Part shown: one piece after another, positions 34,401 to 44,929 of the stretch
Layout: each line of letters starts with the position of its first letter
Numbering within the stretch: the first letter of the stretch is position 1
Source: Hemibagrus wyckioides
Lineage: Eukaryota; Chordata; Actinopteri; Siluriformes; Bagridae
DNA: 64,000 bases
Direction: 5' to 3'
NCBI RefSeq assembly: GCF_019097595.1
Contig: NC_080717.1
Location: forward strand, 25,148,876 to 25,212,875
Notes under the pieces: generated by a model
What the model saw: the letters and a program-made list of their open reading frames with translations, nothing else
The model's database searches: none
What the model was told of the DNA's origin: nothing
Program-made: the position numbers and the translations under genes

Positions 34401-35164
34401 GCTTCTTCCCCATTAGAGTGCAAAGGACATTCAGGAACACTTTGAACATTGTGGACAGGACAGTCTGAACTTGTTCCACCAGATGAATGCACAGGACACT
34501 CTGCAACAGGATCACTGTCACCGTCATTTACTGTTGCTGGTTCTGGACGGTGGTCTATTGAGGATGTTCGTCGGAAGCCTTGGGTGGCTACGCTGCAGAA
34601 AGATGCGGCGCTAATCGAGGTGTTTGTTGGAGAATCAATGTAGATCTTGATCTGTGGTCGACTTGCACCATTACGGATGCGCTTGCCCACCTCTCGTGCC
34701 CTGCGCTGTGTGTCTGCCAAGTTGTTAAAGCGAGCCAGCGAGTCCGGAAGAAGGCACACGTTGGCACTGCCAAAGCAGAAACTGCGGCCCTGTGGGCGCC
34801 ATTCACTGATTCCTGCCCCAGATCCTGCAACAGTACCATGCTCGGCCCGATTTGTGTCTGGTTTGCGGTACGAGTAGATATATGGGTGACGGGATGCCTG
34901 CAGAGGCGCCCAGACCAGGAATCCCAGCAGGGCAAAAGGTAATGAGGCAAGGAGCAACACTAGATACAGTGGTGTAGAAATTAACATCCCTAGGGCCAGG
35001 AAGGAGCAGGGGTCCTGTGAGCGCCTACGCTTTTCAAGTGACGTGGCTACACATGAAGCAAGGAGCCTGTCCAACATCCAGTAACAGGGGAAAACTAGGG
35101 CCCAAGACAGGTTGCTGAGAAAGCTTAGAAAGGCACTTGGGTACGGGGATGTGTGCAGAACCAT
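15077..35164 (-). CDS. smpd3: Neutral sphingomyelinase 2 (sphingomyelin phosphodiesterase 3), full coding span, 7 coding exons
   Basis: Joined minus-strand exons: 35164-33755, 24696-24621, 22562-22401, 21587-21498, 19004-18941, 17700-17538, 15178-15077. They total 2067 nt and encode 688 residues; human SMPD3 has 655. All six introns are GT-AG and all phases agree. Seen in the protein: hydrophobic segments at about residues 10-31 and 60-86, a conserved [18 protein letters not shown] block at 172-189, a low-conservation linker at about 200-365, then the catalytic domain with NLDFLCLQE (Glu392), DALASK (Asp459/Lys464, the DK switch), GDLNFDN (Asp541, Asn543) and TDHL (Asp671, His672). Known for the family: it hydrolyses sphingomyelin to ceramide and phosphocholine at the inner leaflet of the plasma membrane and Golgi, needs Mg2+, is activated by anionic phospholipids, and acts in exosome release and skeletal mineralisation. 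The extra length relative to human lies mostly in the linker, which carries an unusual CPxH repeat. No frameshift or stop breaks the model. Confidence 0.95.
15179..17537 (-). other. smpd3: smpd3 intron 6
   Basis: GT-AG intron of about 2.4 kb. It contains a near-complete tRNA-derived SINE at 15941-16143 (plus orientation), short A runs and an ATAA tetranucleotide at about 17180-17200. The rest is AT-rich with nothing recognisable. Confidence 0.85.
15941..16143 (+). mobile_element. tRNA-derived SINE
   Basis: The head GTTGCTCAAGTGGTTAAGG has an A-box form and GGGGTTCCGCC is a damaged B box, with about 12 bp missing relative to the copy at 61451. The body contains GGGCCCTTGAGCAAGGTCC and the tail reads GAAAGAATTTCACTGTGCAG. 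It is the same family as 87-304, inserted in smpd3 intron 6. Confidence 0.8.
17538..17700 (-). CDS. smpd3: smpd3 coding exon 6
   Basis: 163 nt encoding [20 protein letters not shown] through [19 protein letters not shown]. The acceptor is TTAACAG after a CT-rich tract and the donor is GTGAGT. The block [18 protein letters not shown] matches the family [18 protein letters not shown]; the RRIDY motif is part of the DNase I-like fold core. The first base completes a lysine codon from the previous exon, and the exon ends in phase 0. Confidence 0.94.
18147..18816 (+). mobile_element. Tc1-like remnant interrupted by a LINE tail
   Basis: The left inverted repeat TACACCGGTCAGGCATAACA is at 18147. 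The 5' leader and first transposase half resume after the inserted LINE piece at 18478-18740. A jump near 18745 then leads to the 3' part (GGATCTGCTGCTAACATCTT, about 18763). The right end is missing. It sits wholly inside smpd3 intron 5. Confidence 0.87.
18169..18470 (-). mobile_element. 5'-truncated non-LTR retroelement (LINE 3' end)
   Basis: Read on the minus strand it ends GACAATAAAAGCTTCTTGAA then TCTTGAA, a LINE-type tail of short TTGAATC repeats. It interrupts the Tc1-like left end and is bracketed by TAACATT at 18162-18168 and 18471-18477, which looks like a 7-bp target-site duplication. The same tail occurs at 59746-59784. Confidence 0.8.
18899..18932. repeat. (TG)n next to the smpd3 exon 5 donor
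   Basis: The plus-strand TG run with one C interruption reads CA in the smpd3 transcript, starting 8 nt past the exon 5 border. It is complementary to the run at 19010-19033. Confidence 0.95.
18941..19004 (-). CDS. smpd3: smpd3 coding exon 5 (64 nt, flanked by complementary dinucleotide repeats)
   Basis: 64 nt encoding [20 protein letters not shown], with split codons at both ends (Gly in, Lys out). The acceptor is TTCACAG, immediately preceded in the transcript by about 12 UG units. The donor is GTTAGT, weaker than consensus, followed from about position +9 by a long CA run. It corresponds to human TLLDTNGLYDEDVCTPDNLQ. Its length is not a multiple of three, so skipping it would shift the frame before the catalytic TDHL motif. 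Confidence 0.93.
19010..19033. repeat. (AC)n touching the smpd3 exon 5 acceptor
   Basis: The plus-strand AC run reads UG in the smpd3 transcript and takes the place of the normal pyrimidine tract just before UUCACAG. Confidence 0.95.
20262..20304. repeat. (AT)n microsatellite
   Basis: Perfect alternating AT of about 42 bp in smpd3 intron 4; it can extrude as a cruciform. Confidence 0.95.
21498..21587 (-). CDS. smpd3: smpd3 coding exon 4
   Basis: 90 nt encoding [20 protein letters not shown] and [11 protein letters not shown] (end glycine split). The acceptor is TTTTAG after a pyrimidine tract and the donor is GTGAGA. It is very close to the human DDKLEQQHSLFTHYRDPCRL segment, the most conserved C-terminal part of the enzyme. 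Human has Ile where this copy has Leu in PWALG. Phase 1 in, phase 1 out. Confidence 0.94.
21588..22400 (-). other. smpd3: smpd3 intron 3
   Basis: GT-AG intron of 813 bp, AT-rich. Apart from the splice sites I see no repeat or conserved motif that I can name. Confidence 0.85.
22401..22562 (-). CDS. smpd3: smpd3 coding exon 3 (completes residue 496, to about residue 549)
   Basis: 162 nt encoding [20 protein letters not shown] through [17 protein letters not shown]. The acceptor is GTCCAG and the donor is GTGAGT. It contains the catalytic GDLNFDN motif, where Asp541 and Asn543 correspond to the metal and phosphate-contacting residues of the family. Phase 1 in, phase 1 out. The stretch between the two conserved blocks ([14 protein letters not shown]) is the usual variable loop. 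Confidence 0.94.
22855..22955. repeat. Polypurine GAAAGG tract
   Basis: About 100 bp that is almost all A and G on the plus strand (GAAAGAAAGAAAAAAGAAAG and so on), in smpd3 intron 2. Confidence 0.9.
23466..24060. repeat. Minisatellite with GAAGGTGTGGC units
   Basis: About 15 imperfect units of roughly 38 bp, each like CAGTCACAGTGAAGAAGGTG followed by TGGCCTCTTTACCTGT. The frame at 23721-24140 is this array translated. It lies in smpd3 intron 2 and runs into a CA microsatellite. Confidence 0.85.
24342..24355 (-). promoter_or_regulatory. RFX X-box motif in smpd3 intron 2
   Basis: The minus strand reads GTAACCATGGCAAC, an exact fit to GTNRCC-N2-RGYAAC, the binding form for RFX transcription factors. 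Sequence match only. Confidence 0.45.
24621..24696 (-). CDS. smpd3: smpd3 coding exon 2 (residues 471-495 plus 1 nt)
   Basis: 76 nt encoding [20 protein letters not shown] and LHAIE, plus the first base of a glycine codon. The acceptor is CCGCAG before GTCCAG and the donor is GTGAGT. It matches the family segment around VGYIACTHLHA, a core beta strand of the DNase I-like fold with a conserved THLH motif. The incoming phase 0 and outgoing phase 1 fit the neighbouring exons. Confidence 0.93.
27580..27690. repeat. (AAT)n(ATT)n palindromic microsatellite
   Basis: AAT units from about 27600 switch to ATT units near 27651, with TTTA units on the left and AAATAAAT on the right, giving an inverted repeat with arms of about 30 bp. 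Confidence 0.9.
28260..28745. repeat. CA and CT microsatellite cluster
   Basis: Separate CA runs at 28266-28291, 28411-28445 and 28506-28523, plus (CT)n at 28675-28711 followed by CA at 28720-28745. The overlapping frames here are repeat translations. Confidence 0.9.
29395..29436. repeat. (ATT)n microsatellite
   Basis: About 12 ATT units. Confidence 0.9.
29896..30100 (+). mobile_element. Retroelement 3' tail (GGATGAGGTTCCC family)
   Basis: It runs from CAGATGAGGATGAGGTTCCC through TCATTAGGAATAAATGTTAG to GGACAATGTCCATTGTTAAA and AATAAACTGAATTGAAA. A second copy at 49247-49485 matches over its whole length. An AATAAA followed by TTGAA repeats is typical of fish SINE/LINE tails. Confidence 0.75.
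30170..30440 (+). repeat. Dispersed repeat family B copy
   Basis: Core GAGACTGGAGACTCCTTCCA near 30220, then a GCATTAATATAAACTTGTGA segment shared with 60745. It lies in the first coding intron of smpd3. Confidence 0.65.
30588..30935. repeat. TG, CT and CA microsatellite cluster
   Basis: A TG run at 30588-30622, CT and CA runs at 30718-30765, then two further CT plus CA blocks with a shared ACATGACC(C) segment at 30855-30890 and 30900-30955, suggesting a small tandem duplication. Confidence 0.88.
31338..31408. repeat. (TTTA)n microsatellite
   Basis: About 17 TTTA units; it produces a [12 protein letters not shown] frame. Confidence 0.95.
33755..35164 (-). CDS. smpd3: smpd3 coding exon 1 (residues 1-470)
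   Basis: This large exon encodes the N-terminal membrane region, the linker and the first half of the catalytic domain. The start is the ATG at 35164 (context AAAAATGG); it gives the family N-terminus [10 protein letters not shown], and the human protein begins MVLYTTPFPN. The exon ends at the lysine codon 33757-33755, followed by the donor GTAAGG, phase 0. Membrane-proximal Cys53 is kept, but the positions equivalent to human palmitoylated Cys54 and Cys59 are Ser54 and Gly59. The second cysteine pair is present (Cys425-Cys426, YGWKGCCS). Residues 222-290 hold six [DE]CP[VLI]H units. The basic run RKRRH at 364-368 precedes the catalytic domain. Confidence 0.95.
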
Positions 35165-35535
35165 TTTTATTTGGCAATCTGGTTCAGAAAATTAAGACAG
35201 AAAAAAAAAAAAGACATAAATCAACCATAAAAAGGAACTAGAAAACTAACCCACACCCCTTATGAGCAGAACAAATTTCTACATGGTTCCGTTGTTATAG
35301 CCTGCTGATAAAATAAAGTCTATCCAGGCTTGAGGCGTTAGATCTGCCGTTTTCCCTCCCCAGTGAGGCTGCCTGGTGGAGGACTGAATTTCTACAATTG
35401 TTTAAAGAATCTGAACATCCTGACAGCAAAGTCGGTCCTGGGTTTGATAGTTTTTGACACTTCTCAGTTGCAGAGAAGCTTGTCAAATCGCCGGCACCAC
35501 CGCTGTCATCTTTTTCGTTGTCGTTATTGCCGAAC
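35165..35535 (-). other. smpd3: Candidate 5' UTR part of the smpd3 start exon
   Basis: Upstream of the ATG the minus strand shows a very strong 3' splice site: a CT-rich tract at about 35540-35580 followed by CCTGCAG, with the exon beginning at 35535. A weaker acceptor, GAACCAG, lies closer to the ATG at about 35181-35187, behind a T-rich run. One of the two probably joins this exon to a distal non-coding exon. No coding potential similar to SMPD3 is seen upstream of the ATG. Confidence 0.45.
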
Positions 35536-35712
35536 CTGCAGGTAACCAAGAAGGAGAGGGAAGAAAGGGACTTAGATGAAAGCTGAGGAGAATGTGCAAT
35601 CAGCAAAAAAACAGGAACTGGAAATCAGAACAAATCACGATGAATAATGAATAATATTAGCTGCACATGGAGCACAAACACTTTTATCTAACGTTATGCT
35701 TTCACTGATTTC

Positions 35713-35749
<37 letters not shown>

Positions 35750-36749
35750 ATGGGGGTTTATTTTGGTGTATAAGACAAATGTCTAAGACATGAAATCATT
35801 TTTATATTAAAAATAATGGTACGTGTATGTAGAAAACATTCCCGAAATCCTGTTTGATATTTCTTTTTCAGAGAAATATCAAACATCTCAGCACAGACGT
35901 AACTGTAAAATATAATCATTACGGCGCTAGTGCCGTCTTCCTCGTGCCTACCTGTACCTGCAATGCAATCCAAGGACTCGGAATTTGAAAAAAAAAAAAA
36001 ATCGATATCCTTGGTCTTTTCTTGTTCTTTATGTCTAGCCTTCAGTGCCATCACATTTGTGCATTTTGATTAAGTATATACCTCCACGCTAGAGTTTATT
36101 GCGTTTTATGGCCTTGTTGACCTTCTTGACACTTGTGACTATGACTCTGATGAGCAATAATAAAATCACTACTTGCATGTACGGTTCCAGCATTCAAACA
36201 GGGCACGTCTACACAGGAAGAGATGGACACATGGGTATCCTTTTGACTGTAAACTATATCCATGTCTGTGCAGTATAAACAGTATGGAAAACGTTCCCCT
36301 AAATAAGTATGTAATTAAGGAAGGAAACTAAAATTTCTCAGAGTTTGACATGACCTTTGACCTTTTGTACATATCTGACCACACACAATGAGTAACCAGG
36401 AAGTTGGTGATAAACACAAATAAAAGCAACGTCAATCTTACGGTTCTGATGGATCTGTGAGCATCCTGAGATTAGATGCTAAAAGTCACTAAGGCTGCAG
36501 CTCATCAGTGCGTTCCTCCAGCTCCGTCACCCTGCTGTGCCCAAATCCACCCCTAATTTCACACAGCTGGCTTTCAGTTTGCTTTTTTTTAGACGCTGAA
36601 AGCTTTCGCGTCTTCCAAAATGCTAATATCAGCCGTTTCAAGAAATAAAAAATGCCAGAATGCATCGAATTAGCTCTTAATTTTAAACAAAATATCTTGA
36701 TAGTCAGTATTTTAAAGTGCTGTTAGTGATCAGTGATACAGTCAAATAG

Positions 36750-37600
<851 letters not shown>

Positions 37601-38170
37601 ACAGACTGAGGAATAAAAGCAAGACAAACAGTGCTAGAAAACTACTCCCACAGCGATTAGGAAAGAATAACACTTTCCCACTCAAACACAAACACACACA
37701 CACACACACAGAAGTGCTGTACCCACCATGGTTGTCCCTCTGCTCTGGATCTCTGTGTGTGAGTGTGTGCATGTATGTGTGCAAGTCTGTGTGTGTGTGT
37801 GTGTGTAAGTGACGCTAATTTTGTGCGGAGGCTGATTCTTCGATCACACGTGCTTGGCCGAGCAAGACAGGAACAGGAAGATAAGAGAACAATACATACA
37901 CAAAGAGGCTTTGCACACACACACACACAAACACACATGCACACAGCATAATATGCTAGCATACACATGTGCACACAGGGGAAAAGGGGTTGAAGATGAG
38001 CTTGATGAAAACCAGCAACAAGGTCATGCATCGACACTCTCTCTCTCTCTCTCTCTCTGTCTGTCTTTACTTCCTGTGAAAGCTGGCTGTTGACTTCCTA
38101 TATACACACAGGTGTTTTGTGCATGTCTGTGTGTGTGGTATGTGTGTGTGCTTGTGCTTGTGCATATTTT

Positions 38171-38215
<45 letters not shown>

Positions 38216-38240
38216 CTCAGAGCGCAAACATTTTTAATTT

Positions 38241-38254
38241 GTTGCTATGGCGAC
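38241..38254 (-). promoter_or_regulatory. RFX X-box motif, putative first intron
   Basis: The minus strand reads GTCGCCATAGCAAC, an exact X-box fit. It lies between two microsatellites and is not clearly part of a family B copy. Confidence 0.4.
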
Positions 38255-38304
38255 CTCCTTGCCCATCATTCATTTATGATCTTTAATGCTGTAATCAATC
38301 TGGC

Positions 38305-38337
<33 letters not shown>

Positions 38338-38639
38338 CAGTATGGTTTTCATTACAGTTTATAATTTGGGGTTTATTGGCAGATACTGGCTGTTGTTAAT
38401 TAAACACACACACACACACTGTAAATGTTTTACAAGAAAAAGCCCTCTGTTAAAGGGCTTCCACAATCCAATCCCTTTAAGTATACACTAAACACACACA
38501 CACACACACTCTGTGTAACTCTGCATAATATATAATATGGAATAAGAAATAAAACACTCTGAGTCATGCTGTTAGAGGAAAATAATCAACAAATCAGAGT
38601 TACTGTTCTTTTAACATATCAGCATGACTGAGTGTTTTA

Positions 38640-38950
38640 TTCCTTCATTCCAATGGCAGTGTTCCAGTGAGACAGCCAGATCTAATAACGAATGACATTA
38701 ACTTTTTATCTGTTTCGTGTAATGTTGTGCAAAAAAAAAAACCACACAGCTCATGCAGTGTTACCCAGCAACTGACACTGGAGACTCCTTCCATACGTGC
38801 TCCATAAAGAAACACCTTTCTCCTTACTGACGACATCATCGTATCAATCATTCCCTTTTAATCCGATTATACGGATTGAATGAGCTGTTACTATGGAAAC
38901 CATAACGTATCAGAACGACGATCGCATTAACATAAATCTAAGATGTCTAA
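38640..38950 (+). repeat. Dispersed repeat family B copy with X-box-like motif
   Basis: Core GACACTGGAGACTCCTTCCA near 38775, then GTTACTATGGAAAC at about 38887 and GCATTAACATAAATCT near 38926. This is one of the most complete copies. Confidence 0.7.
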
Positions 38951-38992
38951 TCTAATAACACTAATAAATCTAATAACACTTTCCCACTAAAC

Positions 38993-39102
<110 letters not shown>

Positions 39103-40447
39103 TTACCTATTTGGAGAATTTTATTACGTTATCCCCATTAAATAAAACCCGAAGCCCATAAAACACATGAATCCGTGTCTCTGTTGTTTTTAAATATAAT
39201 GAACTGAACATATAAGCACACTTATCCCCCCGGCTCGAGCAGACAGATCAAAACCAGATGCCTTGACTAACCCATTACATGGCGTCTATTTAGGATGCCT
39301 AATGAGTGCGACACATTTGTAGATGGATAAGAACTGTCAGATTCTCGATAATCCTCAGTTCATCTATCAGGATTTAATACGCCATAATACTCAATCTGGC
39401 AACCGGGTCCGGTTCTGAACCGCACTCATCACAGGACGTCTGTTTCAGGACGTCTGTTTGTTGTCTGGTAACACGGCTGATACTTGGCTGTGTTTTTCTT
39501 CGTCTCTAAGACGGGTATCTTATTTATTTATTTTATTTACTTTTTATTTTTTTTAAGCCTTAACAAAAGAGCCCTTTCTCATCCCCGCTGTCTCGATTTT
39601 CAAGATGCTGCAAATCAGCGAGATCAAAGTTAATAAGAAAATGAGGACAAAATACTCACACATATAATATAAAATGACTTCTTTACGACCGGTGTTTATA
39701 AAACTGACGCATTTATATGCAAACGTTTCTCCCCTGAGATTGTAATAAATAAATGTATTTGAATATTAAGCATATTTCTAGACAAAAGTTTAACTTGGAA
39801 AATCGACGTTGTCTTGTTTTTATCATCTCAATTAGTCTATAAAATATTAAATATTATATAGATGGCAATATATTTCAGATGATTTCATGTTTCTGGTTAA
39901 GGAGACAGATGTTCTGAACTATTTGCTGGTGTAATTACATGTAATTAATTAGGCAGATTTCTGTGCACCGTTTTATTAAAAAAAAAAAGGTTTAATTGCA
40001 CAAGTAGCTGATCATATCTTTTCACTGAATCTGGCTAATAATCAAATCTGCTGTGTTAATGACCTCCACGACCCCGGCTTTTTCTTTTCGATTTTTTCGG
40101 AGAACGTAATTTAACTCGCTATGTTTTTCGTCCAATTTTGCTCTTTTGTTTAGTTTTTTAAAAGGCTCACTGGGTAATTATTCCCACTTCACACTGTTCG
40201 CACCTCACATGGAGTAAAAGCAGGACTTGTGTAACTACAGCCTTTTTTTTAAAAAAAAAAAAAAATTAATTTCAGACCTTTTTGAAGCCGCAGCGTGTCA
40301 CGTTTTTGTATCATACCTCCTCACTTACCCCTTCGTCTTTATCCACCACCATACACTTGACTTTATTGGAGTTCTTTAGGTCTTCAGATTGAATTTTGCT
40401 TCATTAACAATTCTGCAGTGGGGGGGTGTTATAACTGACTAAAATGT

Positions 40448-40487
<40 letters not shown>

Positions 40488-41868
40488 AACCATCCACGCC
40501 TGGCTGTTATGCCGATGTAATGCAGTCTAAATAACTGCCGCTCATTTCTTTCCCCCTAATTGGCTAATTTCAAAATCACCAGCTAGCTCTCACTCATGTA
40601 ACTAACGTGGGGGTGAAACGAGGAGAGTAAACCTCAGACTTCCACACGATTTCAATTCATACCAGTATCGACGATTCGCTATTTGGCGATACCGCTGAAT
40701 CCGCACGTATCGCTACGATACGATACAGATAAGTTTATGATTTTTGATTCGATATTCAATGATACTACAGGATTTGAATAAATATTACACAATATGATTC
40801 GGTATCACTTTTAGGATGCTATATGATATGATAGAATTTTGTTTCTTGGGTTAATGATTCAATATTTGGTGATAGCATATCATCTGCTAGGATATAATAT
40901 GACAGAATTTCAGTTTTGTTCTGACACACACTTGCTCTTTAGCTCTTTAGTAAATTGGAGAAAGCTGCACCTAAATAAATATCCATATTTTTGCTTTCTT
41001 TTTTTTTCTTTCAAAAACCACTCTTACGGTGGCCAAGAAGTGCAAAACACAATAACAAATTATAAAACAAAACCTCTGTTTGGATGAGACATCTGTCACT
41101 CAGGATATTCAGGAAGTCCAGCAGGCTGCAGCAGTAGAGAGTGGATTGGTGTGTGTATGAACACAGCTCTGCTCTTATAGCGCTCCTTACATCCTTTAAT
41201 CTGGAATAGTTTGGTCTCCCAAACATACATGTGTTTTTCAGGTGTGTTTTTAGAGATCACAAACTAATCTTTACGCCATGATACGCTATCAGTATATCCA
41301 AAATCACTCCATATGAATGTTCTTCCTCTGATTTTCTTATTAATCTAAATATATATGTTTGTTATTTTCTTTAAAAGATTTAAAGTCAGACTTGTACAGG
41401 AAATGAAGTTAGATACACAATTCTACTTCTTGAGTGAGGTAAAAGAGATAAGAATTCCATTCACAAACTATACCTACCTCTTTCCGGTTTGTCTGAATTG
41501 TCCTTGTGTTTTTGGATTTGTTATTTTGTGTTGAACTTCCTGGTCATCATCGATTTTTCTTCGACCGCTAGAACAAAACAGTAGCATCTCTCAGTCCTTA
41601 TACCTGAGGATTGTCTCGGTACCGGACGTATCGTATCTGCATTCTGTCTGTTTTCTTTTCTCACTCTCACTCCTTCATGAGTGTGTCTCTGTAAGGACAG
41701 AGCCGGATGTGCTTGTTGAAAGTGTAATGTGATTAGCGGATATGAATAACTGTGTAACTATTAGCACAATGCAATTAGCAGTGTAACTCAATCAGAGCTG
41801 CTGCCTCCCAGTAGAAGAGTCATCGCTCAGCCGGGTGTGTGAGCCGCTTCCACTGGGAAGATGTGCGT

Positions 41869-41907
<39 letters not shown>

Positions 41908-42469
41908 TGCGTGCATCTGTGTATCTGAGGGATGTGAGGCACAAGAGCACAACAGGAGAGTGAATATAATTCAGAAAAAAACCCCAGAAAGCACCCTAAC
42001 CCATTTCTGCCACACCCTTAAACATCCTCTAAATTGTTTACACTGTGTGTCTGTAGACTTCCTGGAATGTGTTTATACCGAGAAAAATGTTAAAAAGCAC
42101 AAGATAAAGCACAATCTTTACCAACATGTCGATTCTCACAGGTTGTATTCCAGTTAAAGCCTTTATTTGAAAGCTCTATTCAGATTGGCTTAGTTTTCCC
42201 ACAGGAAGTGTGATCATTGCTACAGGAGAAGCTCTGTGATTTTGGTTCCTCTCCAATTCCGCCATGTGGATAGCTGTTTACAGATTGTGTACGCACGTGT
42301 CTGGAAAGATAACCTTCTATAAAATGAGCCGTAGAAATAATTCCGGAGCAAAACAATTAAATATATCCCATCTGAACCGTCATGCTGCTAAGGAATGTAT
42401 TAAGTCGTGCAGGAAAGGTTGTAAAGGATTTAGTCTTGAACTGTAGTCTAAAGTCACTCCAGAAAGGAG

Positions 42470-43960
42470 TAGGGAATAGTGGAAACTATGGAATAGTGGA
42501 GTGTAGAGATTAATGGTGTGTAGGGAATAGTGGAGTCTTGGAAATACTGGAGTGTATAGATTAGTTGAGTGTATGGAATACTGTATTGTATGGAATACTG
42601 AGGTGTAGGGAATAGTGAAGTGTATGGAATACTGTAGTGTATGGAATACTGAGGTGTATGGAATACTGTAGTGTATGGAATACTGAGGTGTATGGAATAC
42701 TGAGGTATATGGAATACTATAATGTATGGAATACTGAGGTGTATGGAATAATGAGGTGTAGGGAATAGTGAAGTGTATGGAATACTGAGGTCTATGGAAT
42801 ACTGTAGTGTGTGGAATACTGAGGTGTAGAAAATAGTGGCTTGTATGGAATAGTGAAGTGTATGGAATACTGTAGTGTATGGAATACTGAGGTGTAAAAA
42901 ATAGTGGCTTGTATAGAATAGTGAGGTGTAGGGAATACTGTAGTGTATGGAATAATGAAGTGTATGGAATACTGTAATGTATGGAATACTGAGGTGTATG
43001 GACTACTGTAGTGTATCGAATACTGAGGTGTATCGAATAATGAGGTGTATGGAATAATGAAGTGTACGGAATACTGGAGTGTATAGATTAGTGGAGTGTA
43101 TGGAATACTGAGGTGTAGGGAATTGTGGAGTGTATGGAATAATGAAGTGTATGGAATACTGAGGTGTAGAAAATAGTGGCTTGTATGGAATAGTGAAGTG
43201 TATGGAATACTGTAGTGTATGGAATAATGAAGTGTATGGAATACTGAGGTGTAGAAAATAGTGGCTTGTATGGAATAGTGAAGTGTATGGAATACTGTAG
43301 TGTATGGAATAATGAAGTGTATGGAATACTGAGGTGTATGGAATACTGTAGTGTATGGAATACTGAGGTGTATGGAATACTGTAGTGTATGGAATACTGA
43401 GGTGTATCGAATAATGAAGTGTATGGAATAATGAAGTGTACGGAATACTGGAGTGTATAGATTAGTGGAGTGTATGGAATACTGAGGTGTAGGGAATTGT
43501 GGAGTGTATGGAATAATGAAGTGTATGGAATACTGAGGTGTATGGAATACTGTAGTGTATGGAATACTGAGGTGTATGGAATAATGAGGTGTAGGGAATA
43601 GTGAAGTGTATGGAATACTGAGGTGTATGGAATAATGAGGTGTAGGGAATAGTAAAGTGTATGGAATACTGAGGTCTATGGAATACTGTAGTGTGTGGAA
43701 TACTGAGGTGTAGAAAATAGTGGCTTGTAGGGAATAGTGAAGTGTATGGAATACTGAGGTGTAGAAAATAGTGGTGTGTATGGAATAGTGAAGTGTAGGG
43801 AATACTGTAGTGTATGGAATAATGAGGTGTATGGTATAGTGAAGTGTATGGAATACTGAGGTGTATGGAATACTGTAGTGTGTGGAATACTGAGGTGTAT
43901 GGAATACTGTAGTGTATGGAATACTGAGGTGTATGGAATAGTGGAATGTACAGAGTGCTA
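42470..43960. repeat. 17-bp minisatellite, block 1
   Basis: About 85 imperfect units of the form GTGTATGGAATACTGAG, with TAG/AAG/GAG variation at the end and occasional GGGAATAGTG forms. An identical 25-bp direct repeat (AGTCTAAAGTCACTCCAGAA plus AGGAG) lies at each flank, 42445-42469 and 44049-44073. Confidence 0.92.
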
Positions 43961-44501
43961 CAGTGTGCTGAAAAGCAGAACTGGAAGGCGAGAATACTTA
44001 TCATTTCAAACTAATATCTAAAATGAATGAATATTTAATGTACACTGGAGTCTAAAGTCACTCCAGAAAGGAGGAGTTCAACACAAATACGATATTTACA
44101 AGGACGTATCAGAGAAAAGGCAATTCCTAGGGTTCCTAACCCAGCCTACGGTCATTTCGTGAACCAGAATTGTTTCAGCCACATAATTTTAATATTAAAA
44201 TCTTACATGTAAATTTATCTGACAGACATCCCAGAGATACTCCTTTATAATCGCACTACCTCAGCGAACAGGGATCGTCCAAGTAGCTACTCAAGCATTA
44301 AAATGTCACCTCCGTGGTGTAAAGCGCATCATTTGGAACACAGCCAAAGCTCAGAGAGAATCCTCTTCCTATGCAATGAACAGTAGAGGAGGATTATGAC
44401 GGTGACTCTGAATTACCCATAATGCTCTCAGGCAGTGGCCCAAATGGGTGTTCTTCATGACTGCGCTCTAAATACACTCAAATCTAGATCATGGCAGATC
44501 A

Positions 44502-44545
<44 letters not shown>

Positions 44546-44632
44546 CATTCCCCCTTCCCCTTGACACTTCTGTATAACTATATAACTGATCTTTGACTAC
44601 TTCATCACAGTATAGGAGCTCTGAACCATTTA

Positions 44633-44673
<41 letters not shown>

Positions 44674-44780
44674 CACATTTGCACACAATGCCTTAAATTC
44701 ATATGGAAAATGTAATACATTAGTCACTTTGGATAATTAATGTGAATTACCACAGTAATATAACAGATGTACCACCCCCT

Positions 44781-44816
<36 letters not shown>

Positions 44817-44929
44817 CTTGGCCCATTTTTTTTTCTTCACATATAAATATAGATCTGCTTTTATCTTTGCTTTGCTCCACATTTCTGAAGTTAGAGGTTT
44901 TTGATGTGTTTATATTTGGATTTGAGCAA

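Noticed and set aside
34204..34950. Other-frame open stretches overlapping smpd3 exon 1 on both strands
   Set aside because: Shadows of the real smpd3 frame, which has family similarity and correct splice phases.
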